Source: UBA5734 sp964528645
GTDB lineage: Bacteria > Bacillota > Clostridia > Saccharofermentanales > UBA5734
Direction of reading: 5' to 3'
DNA: 58,006 bases
Assembly (NCBI GenBank): GCA_964528645.1
Contig: CAZGSR010000014.1
Span: forward strand, 1 to 58,006
Shown in pieces: positions 33,451-41,506 of this stretch. Below the pieces are notes generated by a model. The model had not been told where the DNA came from. It worked only from the letters and a program-made list of their open reading frames with translations, and ran no database searches. Both the position numbers and the translations under genes were made by a program. Every line of letters begins with the position of its first letter. Position 1 is the stretch's first letter.

Positions 33451-33478
33451 AAACCGGCCAATTCGGCCGGTTTTTTTT
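33451..33478 (+). terminator. Intrinsic terminator in leader B
   Basis: A perfect 9-bp stem, AAACCGGCC/GGCCGGTTT, with a 5-base loop whose arm runs into a tract of eight T. It ends 56 bases before the SGNH hydrolase start. Confidence 0.88.
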
Positions 33479-33495
33479 GCGCCGGCTCGAGGTCA

Positions 33496-33512
33496 ATGGA
33501 CTCTTAGTCCAT
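33496..33512 (+). promoter_or_regulatory. Small hairpin before the SGNH hydrolase ribosome binding site
   Basis: ATGGACT/AGTCCAT, seven perfect pairs with a 3-base loop, ends five bases before AGGAGAG. It could modulate translation or protect the message end. Confidence 0.5.
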
Positions 33513-33534
33513 GGATGAGGAGAGTGATGTGTGG

Positions 33535-34566
33535 ATGAATGCGAAGAAGAAGTTGGCTTTGCTGTTATCACTGGTGCTCCTGCTGATGTTGCTGCCCGCC
33601 TCGGTCCAGGCAGAAGAGGCTGTCGCCGAGGATGCGTCGCCGCTGCTGTATCTGGCGCTGGGGGATTCGATCAGTTATGGGCTGACGGACTGGGATTTTG
33701 TTGATGAAGAGTTCGATGGCTATGTTGACCGGTTTAGTGAACAAATCGGCACTGAGGCTATTAACCTGAGTTATCCAGGTGATACCTCACAAGACCTGCT
33801 GAATCTGCTCAATGGAGCGGACCACTTGGAAGGACCCTTGAACCGAGTTCCTTATCTGCAGGCTTCTTTGCCCTATGCTGACATCATCACGATCAGCATC
33901 GGCAGCAATAACTTGCTCGGCCCGTTTATTGCCGGCATTGCTGGATTGTATGATATTGAACCTGTCCCTGGAGATATTACTGGAGCAGCCATGCTGACTG
34001 AACTGGCCGGAGCAATTTATGCCGACTATCACGATGGGGATCGTATCACTCCAGAAATGCGACTGGTTGCTTTGATGGATCCACTGGATACTGTGTGGAA
34101 AATGGGTGCGCAACAATTCACTGTCGATTGGCCTTTGATCATGGCCGAGATTCGTTATTTAAATCCGGATGCGCAGATCTATGTCAACAATCTGTACAAT
34201 CCGCTGTTGGCTTCAAAAATGACCGATCCGTCATTTGAGGTCTTCTATGATTTGGCAGAAAAATATATTGCTGCGATCAACTCACAAATCTATCGCAACA
34301 GCAAACGCTATGATTTCAAAGTCGTACATGTCTATCAGCCCTTTAACGATCTTGGGAATTATAACTATCTCACAACTCCCGGACAAAATCCACTTTTTGC
34401 TCCTGTCGCATTCAATCTTCCAATGGCTCTTTATACCATAGGATCTGCAACGTCGCCTGCAGATATTAATTTACCAGCCTTCATCATTTTCTGTGATCCT
34501 CATCCGACGACCGTTGGCCATCAGATGATCACTCAAGAACTCATCAAAGTGGCAAAACTAAAATAA
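33535..34566 (+). CDS. Secreted SGNH/GDSL hydrolase
   Basis: A 343-residue esterase/lipase-type hydrolase with a cleavable signal peptide (KKKLALLLSLVLLLMLLPASVQA). SGNH blocks: block I LALGDSISYG with the catalytic Ser, block II NLSYPGDTSQDL with Gly, block III ITISIGSNNLLG with Asn, and block V DPHPTTVGHQ with the Asp-His pair. Typical substrates are acyl or acetyl esters on lipids or polysaccharides. The start is ATG 33535 or GTG 33529, both behind AGGAGAG. Expression is probably gated by the leader RNA and terminator upstream. Confidence 0.88.
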   Translation: MNAKKKLALLLSLVLLLMLLPASVQAEEAVAEDASPLLYLALGDSISYGLTDWDFVDEEFDGYVDRFSEQIGTEAINLSYPGDTSQDLLNLLNGADHLEGPLNRVPYLQASLPYADIITISIGSNNLLGPFIAGIAGLYDIEPVPGDITGAAMLTELAGAIYADYHDGDRITPEMRLVALMDPLDTVWKMGAQQFTVDWPLIMAEIRYLNPDAQIYVNNLYNPLLASKMTDPSFEVFYDLAEKYIAAINSQIYRNSKRYDFKVVHVYQPFNDLGNYNYLTTPGQNPLFAPVAFNLPMALYTIGSATSPADINLPAFIIFCDPHPTTVGHQMITQELIKVAKLK

Positions 34567-34598
34567 GCGGTCATGATGGTTGGACTATTGCATGAAGG

Positions 34599-34626
34599 GG
34601 TGCCTGGCTAAACCGGGCACCTTTTT
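34599..34626 (+). terminator. Intrinsic terminator after the SGNH hydrolase
   Basis: GGTGCCTGG/CCGGGCACC (9 pairs, one T-G) with a 5-base loop, followed by five T. Confidence 0.88.
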
Positions 34627-34647
34627 CCATAGAAACAGTATCCCTGG

Positions 34648-35466
34648 TCAGGCGTTAATGTTACCTTGCCCATCCCCTTTTCGTCCCCTCACCACCACCA
34701 CAATCAGCGCGATCGCATACAGCACCAGACACCCAATCACCGTCACAATAACCCCCGGATACTGGCCATCAAAGCCGCTGGCTGAGAGATGCTTGAGCAA
34801 GATGCCGGTGTAGGCCCAGATCAGGACCAGGCCATAGGCGATGCTTTTGAGGAATACCGTCGTGATCCAGCCGATCAGGAGCCCGGCCAGGAGGATCAGG
34901 ATGGTCCAGACCTGTTCACTCAGCCCGGCACCGCCCCACTGGAGATCGACCAGCAAGGTCGTGACGTTGGCGATTGTGGCCACGGTGATCCAACCGAAAT
35001 AGATCGCAAAAGGCAACCGGACGAATATTTTCCCGCCTGCCTCATAAGTTTGCCGACCGGTGGTCAGGTTGATCGCCGCCAGACTGACCAGAAGGACCAG
35101 CATCAGCAGCAGTGTCAGCGGAATCAGGCGATAGTGCCAGGCGAAGATCCAGATGGAATTGGCGAGCGAAGAGACAATGAACAGGAGGCGCACCTTCTGG
35201 TCGCTTGCGCGCTGGATGTCCGTTTTATCTTTTTGCATCAGCCCGAACTGGTAGAGGATATATCCGGCCAGCGCCAGATAGATCACACCCCAGATAGCAA
35301 ACGTCAGACCGGCAGGTGCGAACAGATTGGGGTACGAATCCGACACTGCACCGGTCGTGATCCCATTGATTGGCAGAATGTTGGCCAGTGCATTAACCAG
35401 GATCATGACCAGATAGGCGGCCAGGGCCAGCAACTTGGTGGGGACACGTTTTGTTTGAGTTTCCAT
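34648..35466 (-). CDS. TspO/MBR-related tryptophan-rich membrane protein
   Basis: A 272-residue protein with about eight membrane segments. The N-terminal half has NALANILPINGITTGAVSDSYPNLFAPAGLTFAIWG-type order (split motifs INGITTG and PAGLTFAIWGVIYLAL), typical of the extended TspO-like family, with Trp-rich patches such as IFAWHYRL. The function is unknown; TspO proteins bind porphyrins and sterols. AGAGGAG stands before ATG 35466. It is 14 bases downstream of the second thpR on the same strand. Confidence 0.75.
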   Translation of the reverse strand: METQTKRVPTKLLALAAYLVMILVNALANILPINGITTGAVSDSYPNLFAPAGLTFAIWGVIYLALAGYILYQFGLMQKDKTDIQRASDQKVRLLFIVSSLANSIWIFAWHYRLIPLTLLLMLVLLVSLAAINLTTGRQTYEAGGKIFVRLPFAIYFGWITVATIANVTTLLVDLQWGGAGLSEQVWTILILLAGLLIGWITTVFLKSIAYGLVLIWAYTGILLKHLSASGFDGQYPGVIVTVIGCLVLYAIALIVVVVRGRKGDGQGNINA

Positions 35467-35480
35467 AGATGTACGCTCCT

Positions 35481-36047
35481 CTAGCTCAGGTTGAAATCAT
35501 AGCGGTGGATCGGGGTGTAGACACGGCGGCCTTCGATCTGTTCGCTCTTGAACAAGGTTAAATAGTCGACAGTGACAGGTTTGATGGTGACAGGTCCGAG
35601 TGAACGCTGGATCTCCCGGAAATCCTGGGTGAAAATAACATCCTGGCCAAGTGTCACATGCGGGGCAAATGGCCGAGCTTCGGCGGCAAATCCGACCGGG
35701 ACGAGGCAATGCTCGATCTGGCTTTGCAGGTGCGCCAGGACCGCCAGTTCACCGGCCAGGCCGAGCCAGACGACCCGGATCGAGTCGCGGCCATGAAATT
35801 GACCGAGCTCCGTGAACTCGAGTCGGAAAGGTGACTGCTGTCGGGCCAGATCGGTCAACGTCGCATCGATCGCCACCAGCTGATCCTCCGACACCTCCGC
35901 CAGGAATTTCAGGGTCAGGTGCAGATTCTCCTCACGCTTCCAGCGTCCCTTTCGTGCATCCTTATGCAATAAATTGATTATTCCGGCAATCTCAGATTTT
36001 TGCAGATCACCCAGCTCAATCCCGATAAACGCCCTGATAGCAACCAC
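35481..36047 (-). CDS. thpR: RNA 2',3'-cyclic phosphodiesterase (ThpR/LigT), copy 2
   Basis: A 188-residue 2H phosphoesterase with HLTLKF and HVTLGQ catalytic motifs. It is clearly related to the protein at 15928-16488: both have VWLGLAGEL or LWLGLAGDL, FAPHVTLGQD and EGRRVY. It starts with GTG 36047, six bases after GAGG. It sits between the Lon-related gene and a TspO-like gene. Confidence 0.88.
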   Translation of the reverse strand: MVAIRAFIGIELGDLQKSEIAGIINLLHKDARKGRWKREENLHLTLKFLAEVSEDQLVAIDATLTDLARQQSPFRLEFTELGQFHGRDSIRVVWLGLAGELAVLAHLQSQIEHCLVPVGFAAEARPFAPHVTLGQDVIFTQDFREIQRSLGPVTIKPVTVDYLTLFKSEQIEGRRVYTPIHRYDFNLS

Positions 36048-36059
36048 CTCCAGCCTCGA

Positions 36060-36092
36060 TGCCGAATTTGGGACGGCGTCCCAAATTCGGCA
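36060..36092. repeat. 33-nt perfect palindrome, copy 2
   Basis: Identical arms to the copy at 7071-7103, with the central base complemented. It lies two bases beyond the stop codon of the Lon-related gene and 12 bases before the thpR start, so it may stop one transcript or separate the two. Confidence 0.9.
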
Positions 36093-36094
36093 AA

Positions 36095-38533
36095 TTATTC
36101 CTTGTCCCCTTGCTGTGCCTGGTGGAAAGCCTGCAGTTTCTGATTGGCGCGGGCGAAGATGCTGTTTTCGGGGTAGGCGCCGGTTGAGTCTTTCTGGCCG
36201 GCAGGGAGGCCGGTGAGGATCTCGATGCCGTCTTCGATGGTCTGGACGGCGTAGAGGTGGAAACGCCTGGCGCGGACGGCGTCGAGGACTTCGTCTTTGA
36301 GCATCAGGTTATCGATATTGGTCTGCGGGATGAGGACTCCCTGGTCGCCGGTCAGCCCTTTGGCGACGCAGATGTCGTAGAAGCCCTCGATTTTTTCCGT
36401 GACACCGCCGATCGGCTGGATATCACCGTATTGGTTGACCGAACCGGTGACAGCGAGGGACTGGCGGATGGGGGCGTCGGCCAGGCTGGAGAGGATCGCA
36501 TAGAGCTCGGCGCTGGAGGCACTGTCGCCCTCGATGCCGCCATAATTCTGTTCGAACGTGATCTGGGCTGTCAGGGAGAGTGGCTTGTCCTGGGCGAATT
36601 TTTGCCCCAGGTAACCGGACAGGGTCAGTACCCCTTTGCTGTGGATGCTGCCGCTCATCTCCGTCTCACGTTCGATCGCGATGATACCGTCCTTGCCCAT
36701 GAACGTGACCGCCGTGATCCGCGAGGGCTGGCCAAACGCGAAATTTCCCAGCTCAACGACGGATAACCCATTGACCTGGCCAATCCGCTCGCCCGCGGTG
36801 TCGATCAGAAGTTTGCCGGTCAGGATCATCTCCTGGACCTTTTCCTCAACCCGGCTCCGGCGGAAATGCCTCTGGCGGATCGCTTCATCAACATGGGATG
36901 CAGAGACCAGGTCAGAGCCAGCTGCAACAGCGAGCGCACTCGCTTCGTAGATGATCTCGCCGACCTCATTGAAGCGAGTCGAAAGCTTCGTCTGGTCGCC
37001 AGCCAGGCGCGAACCGTATTCGATGATCTGGGCCAGGGCAGTCCGGTCCAGGTGCTGGAGCTTTTCGCGCTTGCAGAGTGAACTGACAAACGAGACATAT
37101 TTGCAGAGATTTTCCCGCGTACGAGCCATTTCGACATCGAAATCGACCTTGACCTTGAACAGCTTGGCGAAATCCTCATCCGAGGTCAGGACCAGATAGA
37201 AGAGGGGGCTGCCGATCAGGATGACCTTGAGCTTCAGGGGGATAGGCTCCATGCGCAATGTGGAGGTCGGAATGTTGCGGTATTGCTCGCCAATGTTTTC
37301 GATCACCGCCTGGCGGTATTTCAAGGCCCGTTTAAGCTGCTCCCAGACCAGGGGCTCGATCAGAGCATCCCGAGCCTGCAGGATCAGGTAGCCGCCGTTA
37401 GCCCGGTGGATTGCCCCGGGCTTGACCATGGTGAAATCGGTGGAGACCGACATCAGCTTATTCTTGTATTCGACCTTGCCAAACAAGTTGTAATAGTTGG
37501 GGTTGGTCTCGAGAATGACAGGAGCCCCCGTTGCACCGTCATGGCTGATGAACAAATTGACCTTGTAGCGGGTGAATTCTTCGCCATTACCAGATCCGGT
37601 GATCAGAGACAGGTCAACCAGCTCTTCCTCGTCACCGGATTCGGAGCTTTCCTCAGCTTCTTCCGTCTCTGACTCCAAAAACAGCTCCCGGTTGTCCTCG
37701 ATGTCCTTGCGCACCGCATCGAGGTAGACCAGTACTTTGGCATGTTCTGCGTATTTTTCCCGCAAACGCTCAAACGATGGCGTGGCAGCAACTCGGGCGA
37801 TTTGCTTTTCCAGATCGATGATTTTCTCGGCTGTCTGCTTCTCTAAGGATTTACCTTCGCGCAGAATCTCCTCCAGGATGCCCTCCAGCTGGTGACCGGT
37901 CGCCTCGAGGGCCTGGCGCTGCTCATCCGGAAGCTCGGCAAATTCCTGGTTCGAAAAAGGCTTGTCATCCTTCAAGGGCATGATCATCAACTTGCCGCCA
38001 GCCTGGCGGAACAGGAAACGGACCTCGCTGGCCTGTTTTTGCAAGGCGTTGAGTCGCTCTTGCATGTGATTCTGGAAGGTCGTTTCCAGAGTCTTTTTCT
38101 TCTGTTCGTAATCGCTGCTCTCGAATGCTTTCGGCATGGCAGCACGCAACTCGCGTACCAGCTCATCCATGTCCTTCTGGAACTGCCGGCCCAGGCCGGC
38201 TGGCAGCGAGATGGCAACCGGGCTTGCGATATCGGCGAAATTATTGACATAACACCAGTCATCCGGTACCGGACCGTCCGCAGCAGCCTGGGTGACGCTG
38301 GCATTGACATAGGTCGTCTTGCCCGTCCCGGGTTGGCCGGAGACGAAAATATTGTACCCTGGGGCGTCCATGGCCAGACCGAATTGCATCGAACGCACGG
38401 CCCGGTCTTGGCCGATCACGCCTTCCAGTCCGGGCACATCCGCACTCGAGGTGCAAAAATCGAGCTCAGTGTCCAGGTCACAGACCCTTCTGAGTTTGGC
38501 CACCGGAATCCGGAAACGATCCGCTTGTTCCAT
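36095..38533 (-). CDS. Lon-related AAA+ protease (COG1067 / YcbZ-LonB type)
   Basis: An 812-residue protein. The N-terminal region holds an AAA+ core with Walker A GQPGTGKTT, interrupted by a long charged coiled-coil insert (residues about 150-300 with Glu/Lys-rich helices). The C-terminal Lon protease domain has the catalytic Ser in EGDSASSAEL and Lys in GVTEKIEGF. NGGYLILQARD is the Walker B region. It lacks the classical LAN domain. ATG 38533 follows GGAGGGA; an ATG 14 codons upstream has no site. It degrades unknown substrates; an acyltransferase gene precedes it on the strand. Confidence 0.87.
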   Translation of the reverse strand: MEQADRFRIPVAKLRRVCDLDTELDFCTSSADVPGLEGVIGQDRAVRSMQFGLAMDAPGYNIFVSGQPGTGKTTYVNASVTQAAADGPVPDDWCYVNNFADIASPVAISLPAGLGRQFQKDMDELVRELRAAMPKAFESSDYEQKKKTLETTFQNHMQERLNALQKQASEVRFLFRQAGGKLMIMPLKDDKPFSNQEFAELPDEQRQALEATGHQLEGILEEILREGKSLEKQTAEKIIDLEKQIARVAATPSFERLREKYAEHAKVLVYLDAVRKDIEDNRELFLESETEEAEESSESGDEEELVDLSLITGSGNGEEFTRYKVNLFISHDGATGAPVILETNPNYYNLFGKVEYKNKLMSVSTDFTMVKPGAIHRANGGYLILQARDALIEPLVWEQLKRALKYRQAVIENIGEQYRNIPTSTLRMEPIPLKLKVILIGSPLFYLVLTSDEDFAKLFKVKVDFDVEMARTRENLCKYVSFVSSLCKREKLQHLDRTALAQIIEYGSRLAGDQTKLSTRFNEVGEIIYEASALAVAAGSDLVSASHVDEAIRQRHFRRSRVEEKVQEMILTGKLLIDTAGERIGQVNGLSVVELGNFAFGQPSRITAVTFMGKDGIIAIERETEMSGSIHSKGVLTLSGYLGQKFAQDKPLSLTAQITFEQNYGGIEGDSASSAELYAILSSLADAPIRQSLAVTGSVNQYGDIQPIGGVTEKIEGFYDICVAKGLTGDQGVLIPQTNIDNLMLKDEVLDAVRARRFHLYAVQTIEDGIEILTGLPAGQKDSTGAYPENSIFARANQKLQAFHQAQQGDKE

Positions 38534-38608
38534 GATGATCCCTCCTTGAGTGCTTGCAGCTGCCGGTTGCTGCAAGTTATGCCAGGCTTTCTGCGCGCTC
38601 CCCGCCTG

Positions 38609-39268
38609 TCACAGACTGTCTTTTAGCCTCTGGTACAGGTCGGGCTTGGCCTTCTGGAATGGAATGGTATCAGGAAAATACAACGGTTTCCCGCTGACGA
38701 TCTGCCGGTTTGAGTGATCGAGCTGTAATGGAATAAAGGGGAGATGCTGGCCGGTTTTGCGCTGGTAAAAGCGTTCCAGATCGAGAAACCCGTCATACAG
38801 GTCACCAACCTCCGCCCGGTCATCGGCGTAATCGATGTCGGGGGCGAGCAAGAGACTCTCGCCGGATACAAGCGCCCTGAGGCTTTCCCGGAAGGTCGTG
38901 ATCACTGCAGCGGAATCGCGGTGGACCGGTATGGCCCGCATCGAGTGAATCAGGCTGGAAATGAAAAAAGAAAGTGGCCAGGCCAGGCTGGCTGCCAGAA
39001 TTTTGGGTATTTTTAGACGCTGGGTGAAGGTATAATGGTAGTACTGGTCAAAGCATGCTCGCTGGCTGAAAAAAACGTTCAGCACCCACGGGCGCACTGC
39101 GACCGGGAACCAGGCCATGCCCAGGAGGGGTCCTTTGAGGTTCTGGTGATGAACCACATAAACGGCAGGTTCGGGCCGCTGGTCAGGCAACACGAAGCGG
39201 TAGGGATAGCGCCAGCGAATGGCCGCCCTGCTGATGGAAAAAAGTGCACCCGTCCGGTTGTGTGCCAT
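38609..39268 (-). CDS. PlsC-like acyltransferase homologue with altered motifs
   Basis: A 219-residue protein resembling lysophosphatidate acyltransferases in order and length: a motif I-like VVHHQNLKGPLLG, a hydrophobic stretch, MRAIPVHRDS (motif II-like) and a LLLAPDIDY where motif III usually has FPEG. The canonical H-x4-D is not kept: an Asn-Leu-Lys segment replaces the Asp. It might use another acceptor or be a non-catalytic relative. AGGAGGAA precedes the ATG. It lies 75 bases upstream of the Lon-related gene on the same strand. Confidence 0.62.
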   Translation of the reverse strand: MAHNRTGALFSISRAAIRWRYPYRFVLPDQRPEPAVYVVHHQNLKGPLLGMAWFPVAVRPWVLNVFFSQRACFDQYYHYTFTQRLKIPKILAASLAWPLSFFISSLIHSMRAIPVHRDSAAVITTFRESLRALVSGESLLLAPDIDYADDRAEVGDLYDGFLDLERFYQRKTGQHLPFIPLQLDHSNRQIVSGKPLYFPDTIPFQKAKPDLYQRLKDSL

Positions 39269-39408
39269 GCTGCTTCGTTCCTCCTATGAGTTAATTTTAC
39301 CGTTAATCGCGCGCGAACGGTACCGTTCCATGGTACAGACTGACGACAAATGAATGTAAAACCGGAGGATTGTCCATGTTCATCAAACAGACCGGATGGG
39401 GGGATTGA

Positions 39409-39951
39409 ATGGACCTGATCTTGCTCCGTCATGGTGAAGCGGAAGATGCAACCCACCCAGACGATCCAGCTGAAGATGCTGCCCGCCGCCTGACCGTTGA
39501 CGGTAAAAAGAAACTGGCCCGCGCGCTGCCCCAGCTTAGCCTGCTCTTGGACGACAAGAAGCAGCTGGTCATCTGGACCAGTCCTCTGGTCCGGGCCCGC
39601 GAGACAGCAGAAATTCTCCGGGACAGCCTGGACTTGCGCGAGCGTGCAATGCCAGACGACTTGTCCCAGCACGAATTCATCGCCACAGGGGACTGGCCCG
39701 GCTTCGTCCAGGCAGCCAAGACGCTCGATCCGGGAACCAGCCTGGTCCTGGTCGGACACGAACCCCACTGGGGTCACTGGAGCCAGCGGCTTTGCGGCTG
39801 CCTGCTGCCTTTTAAGAAAGGCGCCGCCGCCTGTTTCGATTTCGATCCTTTTACCTGGGATCCGCTGGGTAATGGCCAGGCCATCTGGAAAGGACAGGGC
39901 CAGCTGCAGTGGTTTGTCCAGCCCAGGATCCTGAAGAAACTGCGCCCGTAG
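39409..39951 (+). CDS. SixA-like histidine phosphatase
   Basis: A 180-residue member of the histidine phosphatase superfamily. It opens with the phosphohistidine motif LILLRHGEAE and has SPLVRARETAEIL and the second catalytic His in VLVGHEPHWGHW. The size and motif spacing fit SixA, which removes phosphate from phosphohistidine proteins. It is the first of three co-oriented genes with short gaps, with a coiled-coil membrane protein and an amidohydrolase. Confidence 0.87.
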   Translation: MDLILLRHGEAEDATHPDDPAEDAARRLTVDGKKKLARALPQLSLLLDDKKQLVIWTSPLVRARETAEILRDSLDLRERAMPDDLSQHEFIATGDWPGFVQAAKTLDPGTSLVLVGHEPHWGHWSQRLCGCLLPFKKGAAACFDFDPFTWDPLGNGQAIWKGQGQLQWFVQPRILKKLRP

Positions 39952-39976
39952 AAGCCTGATTGAGAGAGGTTGAAGC

Positions 39977-40402
39977 ATGACTGGTGAATCCGATGCCCAT
40001 CTGCCTGATCCGAATGTCCCGGTCCAGATCCTGACCGACACCTTGTCCGAAATCCAGCGCCAGAACGCTGAGCAGCTGACGCTGATGAAAAAGCAGTTGC
40101 GCCTGTTTCGTTTCCTGTCCCTGTTCCTGGCCATCGCCCTGGTGCTCCTGGCTGTGGTGCTCGGGTCCACCTTCAACAAGGTCAACCGCACGATCGAGCA
40201 CATTGAAACTGTGACGGCAGATCTGGCCAGGGCGGACTGGACCGGCATGGTCGAGAATATCAACACCCTGGTCGAATCGAGCCAGGAAAGCCTGGGCCAG
40301 GCCACAGCCAAGATCGACAGCATCGACATCGAGACGCTCAACCAGTCGATCCAGGATCTTAGCACGGTCATCGGTCCGATTGCCCGCCTGTTTGGCGGCT
40401 AA
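39977..40402 (+). CDS. Single-pass membrane protein with coiled coil, unknown
   Basis: A 141-residue protein. A helical N-terminal part (QILTDTLSEIQRQNAEQLTL) precedes one membrane segment (about 47-68: FLSLFLAIALVLLAVVLGST); then comes a long helical outside part with heptad-like TIEHIETVTADLARAD and further amphipathic helices. I do not recognise a family. It lies 25 bases behind the SixA-like gene and 15 bases before the amidohydrolase, so it belongs to that operon. Confidence 0.72.
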   Translation: MTGESDAHLPDPNVPVQILTDTLSEIQRQNAEQLTLMKKQLRLFRFLSLFLAIALVLLAVVLGSTFNKVNRTIEHIETVTADLARADWTGMVENINTLVESSQESLGQATAKIDSIDIETLNQSIQDLSTVIGPIARLFGG

Positions 40403-40417
40403 AGGGAGACCTGCAAC

Positions 40418-41227
40418 ATGGAACTCAAGCTTGCTGCCGTCCAGATGAAAGTCTCAGACGACAAGGTCCAGAATCTCAGGACAGCCGCCCGCGCCATCGC
40501 GCGCCTGGCCGGACAGGGAGCTGATTTGATCGTCCTGCCAGAGATGTTCCTGTGCCCCTACCAGACCGATCTGTTCCACACCTATGCCGAGCCCGCCGAC
40601 GGGCCGGCTGTGAAGCAGCTGTCTGACATGGCTGCCCGGCACCAGGTCTGGCTCGTGGCCGGCTCGATTCCCGAGCGAGATGCAACCGGCCTGGTCTACA
40701 ACACGTCTTTTGTCTTTGACCGCACAGGCCATCCCGTCACCTGTCACCGTAAAGCACATCTGTTCGATATCGACATCAAAGGGGGCCAGTATTTTAAAGA
40801 GTCCGACACCCTCGCAGCCGGTCAGGCAGCAACCGTCTTTGACACCGAATTTGGCCGGATCGGCCTGTGTATCTGCTATGATTTCCGTTTTCCTGAACTG
40901 GCGCGCCGGATGGTCCTCGATGGGGCGAAACTGATCCTGGTCCCCGGCGCATTCAACCAGACGACCGGACCGGCCCATTGGGAGGTGTTATTCAGAAGCC
41001 GGGCGATCGATAACCAGATTTTCACCCTGGGCTGCGCCCCAGCCCGCAATCCAGATGCCTCCTACCAGTCCTGGGGTCATTCCATCCTGGCCGGACCCTG
41101 GGGCAATATCATCCGCCAGCTGGGCCAGACGCCTGGCAGCTTCCTGGAGACCATCGACCTTGGCCTGGTGGAAAAGGTCCGCCGCGAATTGCCGCTGCTG
41201 ATGCACAGGCGTCCCGAAATTTATTAA
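40418..41227 (+). CDS. Carbon-nitrogen hydrolase (omega-amidase/Nit2-like)
   Basis: A 269-residue nitrilase-superfamily enzyme with the Glu-Lys-Cys triad in LIVLPEMFLCPY, CHRKAHLFDI and GLCICYDFRFPEL. The sequence and length match omega-amidases, which hydrolyse 2-oxoglutaramate or 2-oxosuccinamate, although other amides are possible. AAAGGGAG precedes the ATG. It is the third gene of the SixA-like group; codon use is C-ending and strongly biased. Confidence 0.9.
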   Translation: MELKLAAVQMKVSDDKVQNLRTAARAIARLAGQGADLIVLPEMFLCPYQTDLFHTYAEPADGPAVKQLSDMAARHQVWLVAGSIPERDATGLVYNTSFVFDRTGHPVTCHRKAHLFDIDIKGGQYFKESDTLAAGQAATVFDTEFGRIGLCICYDFRFPELARRMVLDGAKLILVPGAFNQTTGPAHWEVLFRSRAIDNQIFTLGCAPARNPDASYQSWGHSILAGPWGNIIRQLGQTPGSFLETIDLGLVEKVRRELPLLMHRRPEIY

Positions 41228-41263
41228 AGTGTGACTGGTTAGACTCGTAAAAAGACTATCGAA

Positions 41264-41337
41264 AACGATTCCGAACGATTTTGGGCCGCGTTTTTGTAAA
41301 CGTTTGCCTCTGTTTATGGCAGAAATCGATAACGTTT
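41264..41337. promoter_or_regulatory. Cluster of four AACG(A/T)TT motifs before the hydrogenase operon
   Basis: AACGATT at 41264 and 41274, AACGTTT at 41299 and 41331. The one at 41299 is within GTAAACGTTTGC, close to a CcpA/LacI-family site with central CG. Four in 74 bases of a gene-free stretch is suggestive of binding by a LacI-family or CcpA-like protein. Confidence 0.35.
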
Positions 41338-41355
41338 GCGGAAATGAGCAACTTT

Positions 41356-41374
41356 TTGTTATGTAAAATGACAA
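41356..41374. promoter_or_regulatory. Rex-like imperfect palindrome
   Basis: TTGTTA and TGACAA flank seven bases. Rex sites have TTGTTA/TAACAA halves with six bases between; this one is one base longer and has one mismatch. Redox control of a hydrogenase operon by Rex is common in clostridia, so the site is worth noting but weak. Confidence 0.3.
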
Positions 41375-41458
41375 AATGCGCAAAAATGACCCTGCCAAAC
41401 TCTTTATTTGCATAAAAAAGTATGATTAAATGGGTGTTATTGGAACATAGGTTACCAA

Positions 41459-41495
41459 AAGCGGGGTTTTCCTCCCGCTTGGAAAACAGAGGAGG
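41459..41495 (+). promoter_or_regulatory. Alternative hairpins at the hydrogenase ribosome binding site
   Basis: AAGCGGG (41459) pairs with CCCGCTT (41474), while its loop GTTTTCC (41466) pairs perfectly with GGAAAAC (41481). The two 7-bp helices interleave without linkers, so they probably exclude each other. AGAGGAGG (41488-41495) follows at once. Confidence 0.5.
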
Positions 41496-41506
41496 TCAGC
41501 TTATTC

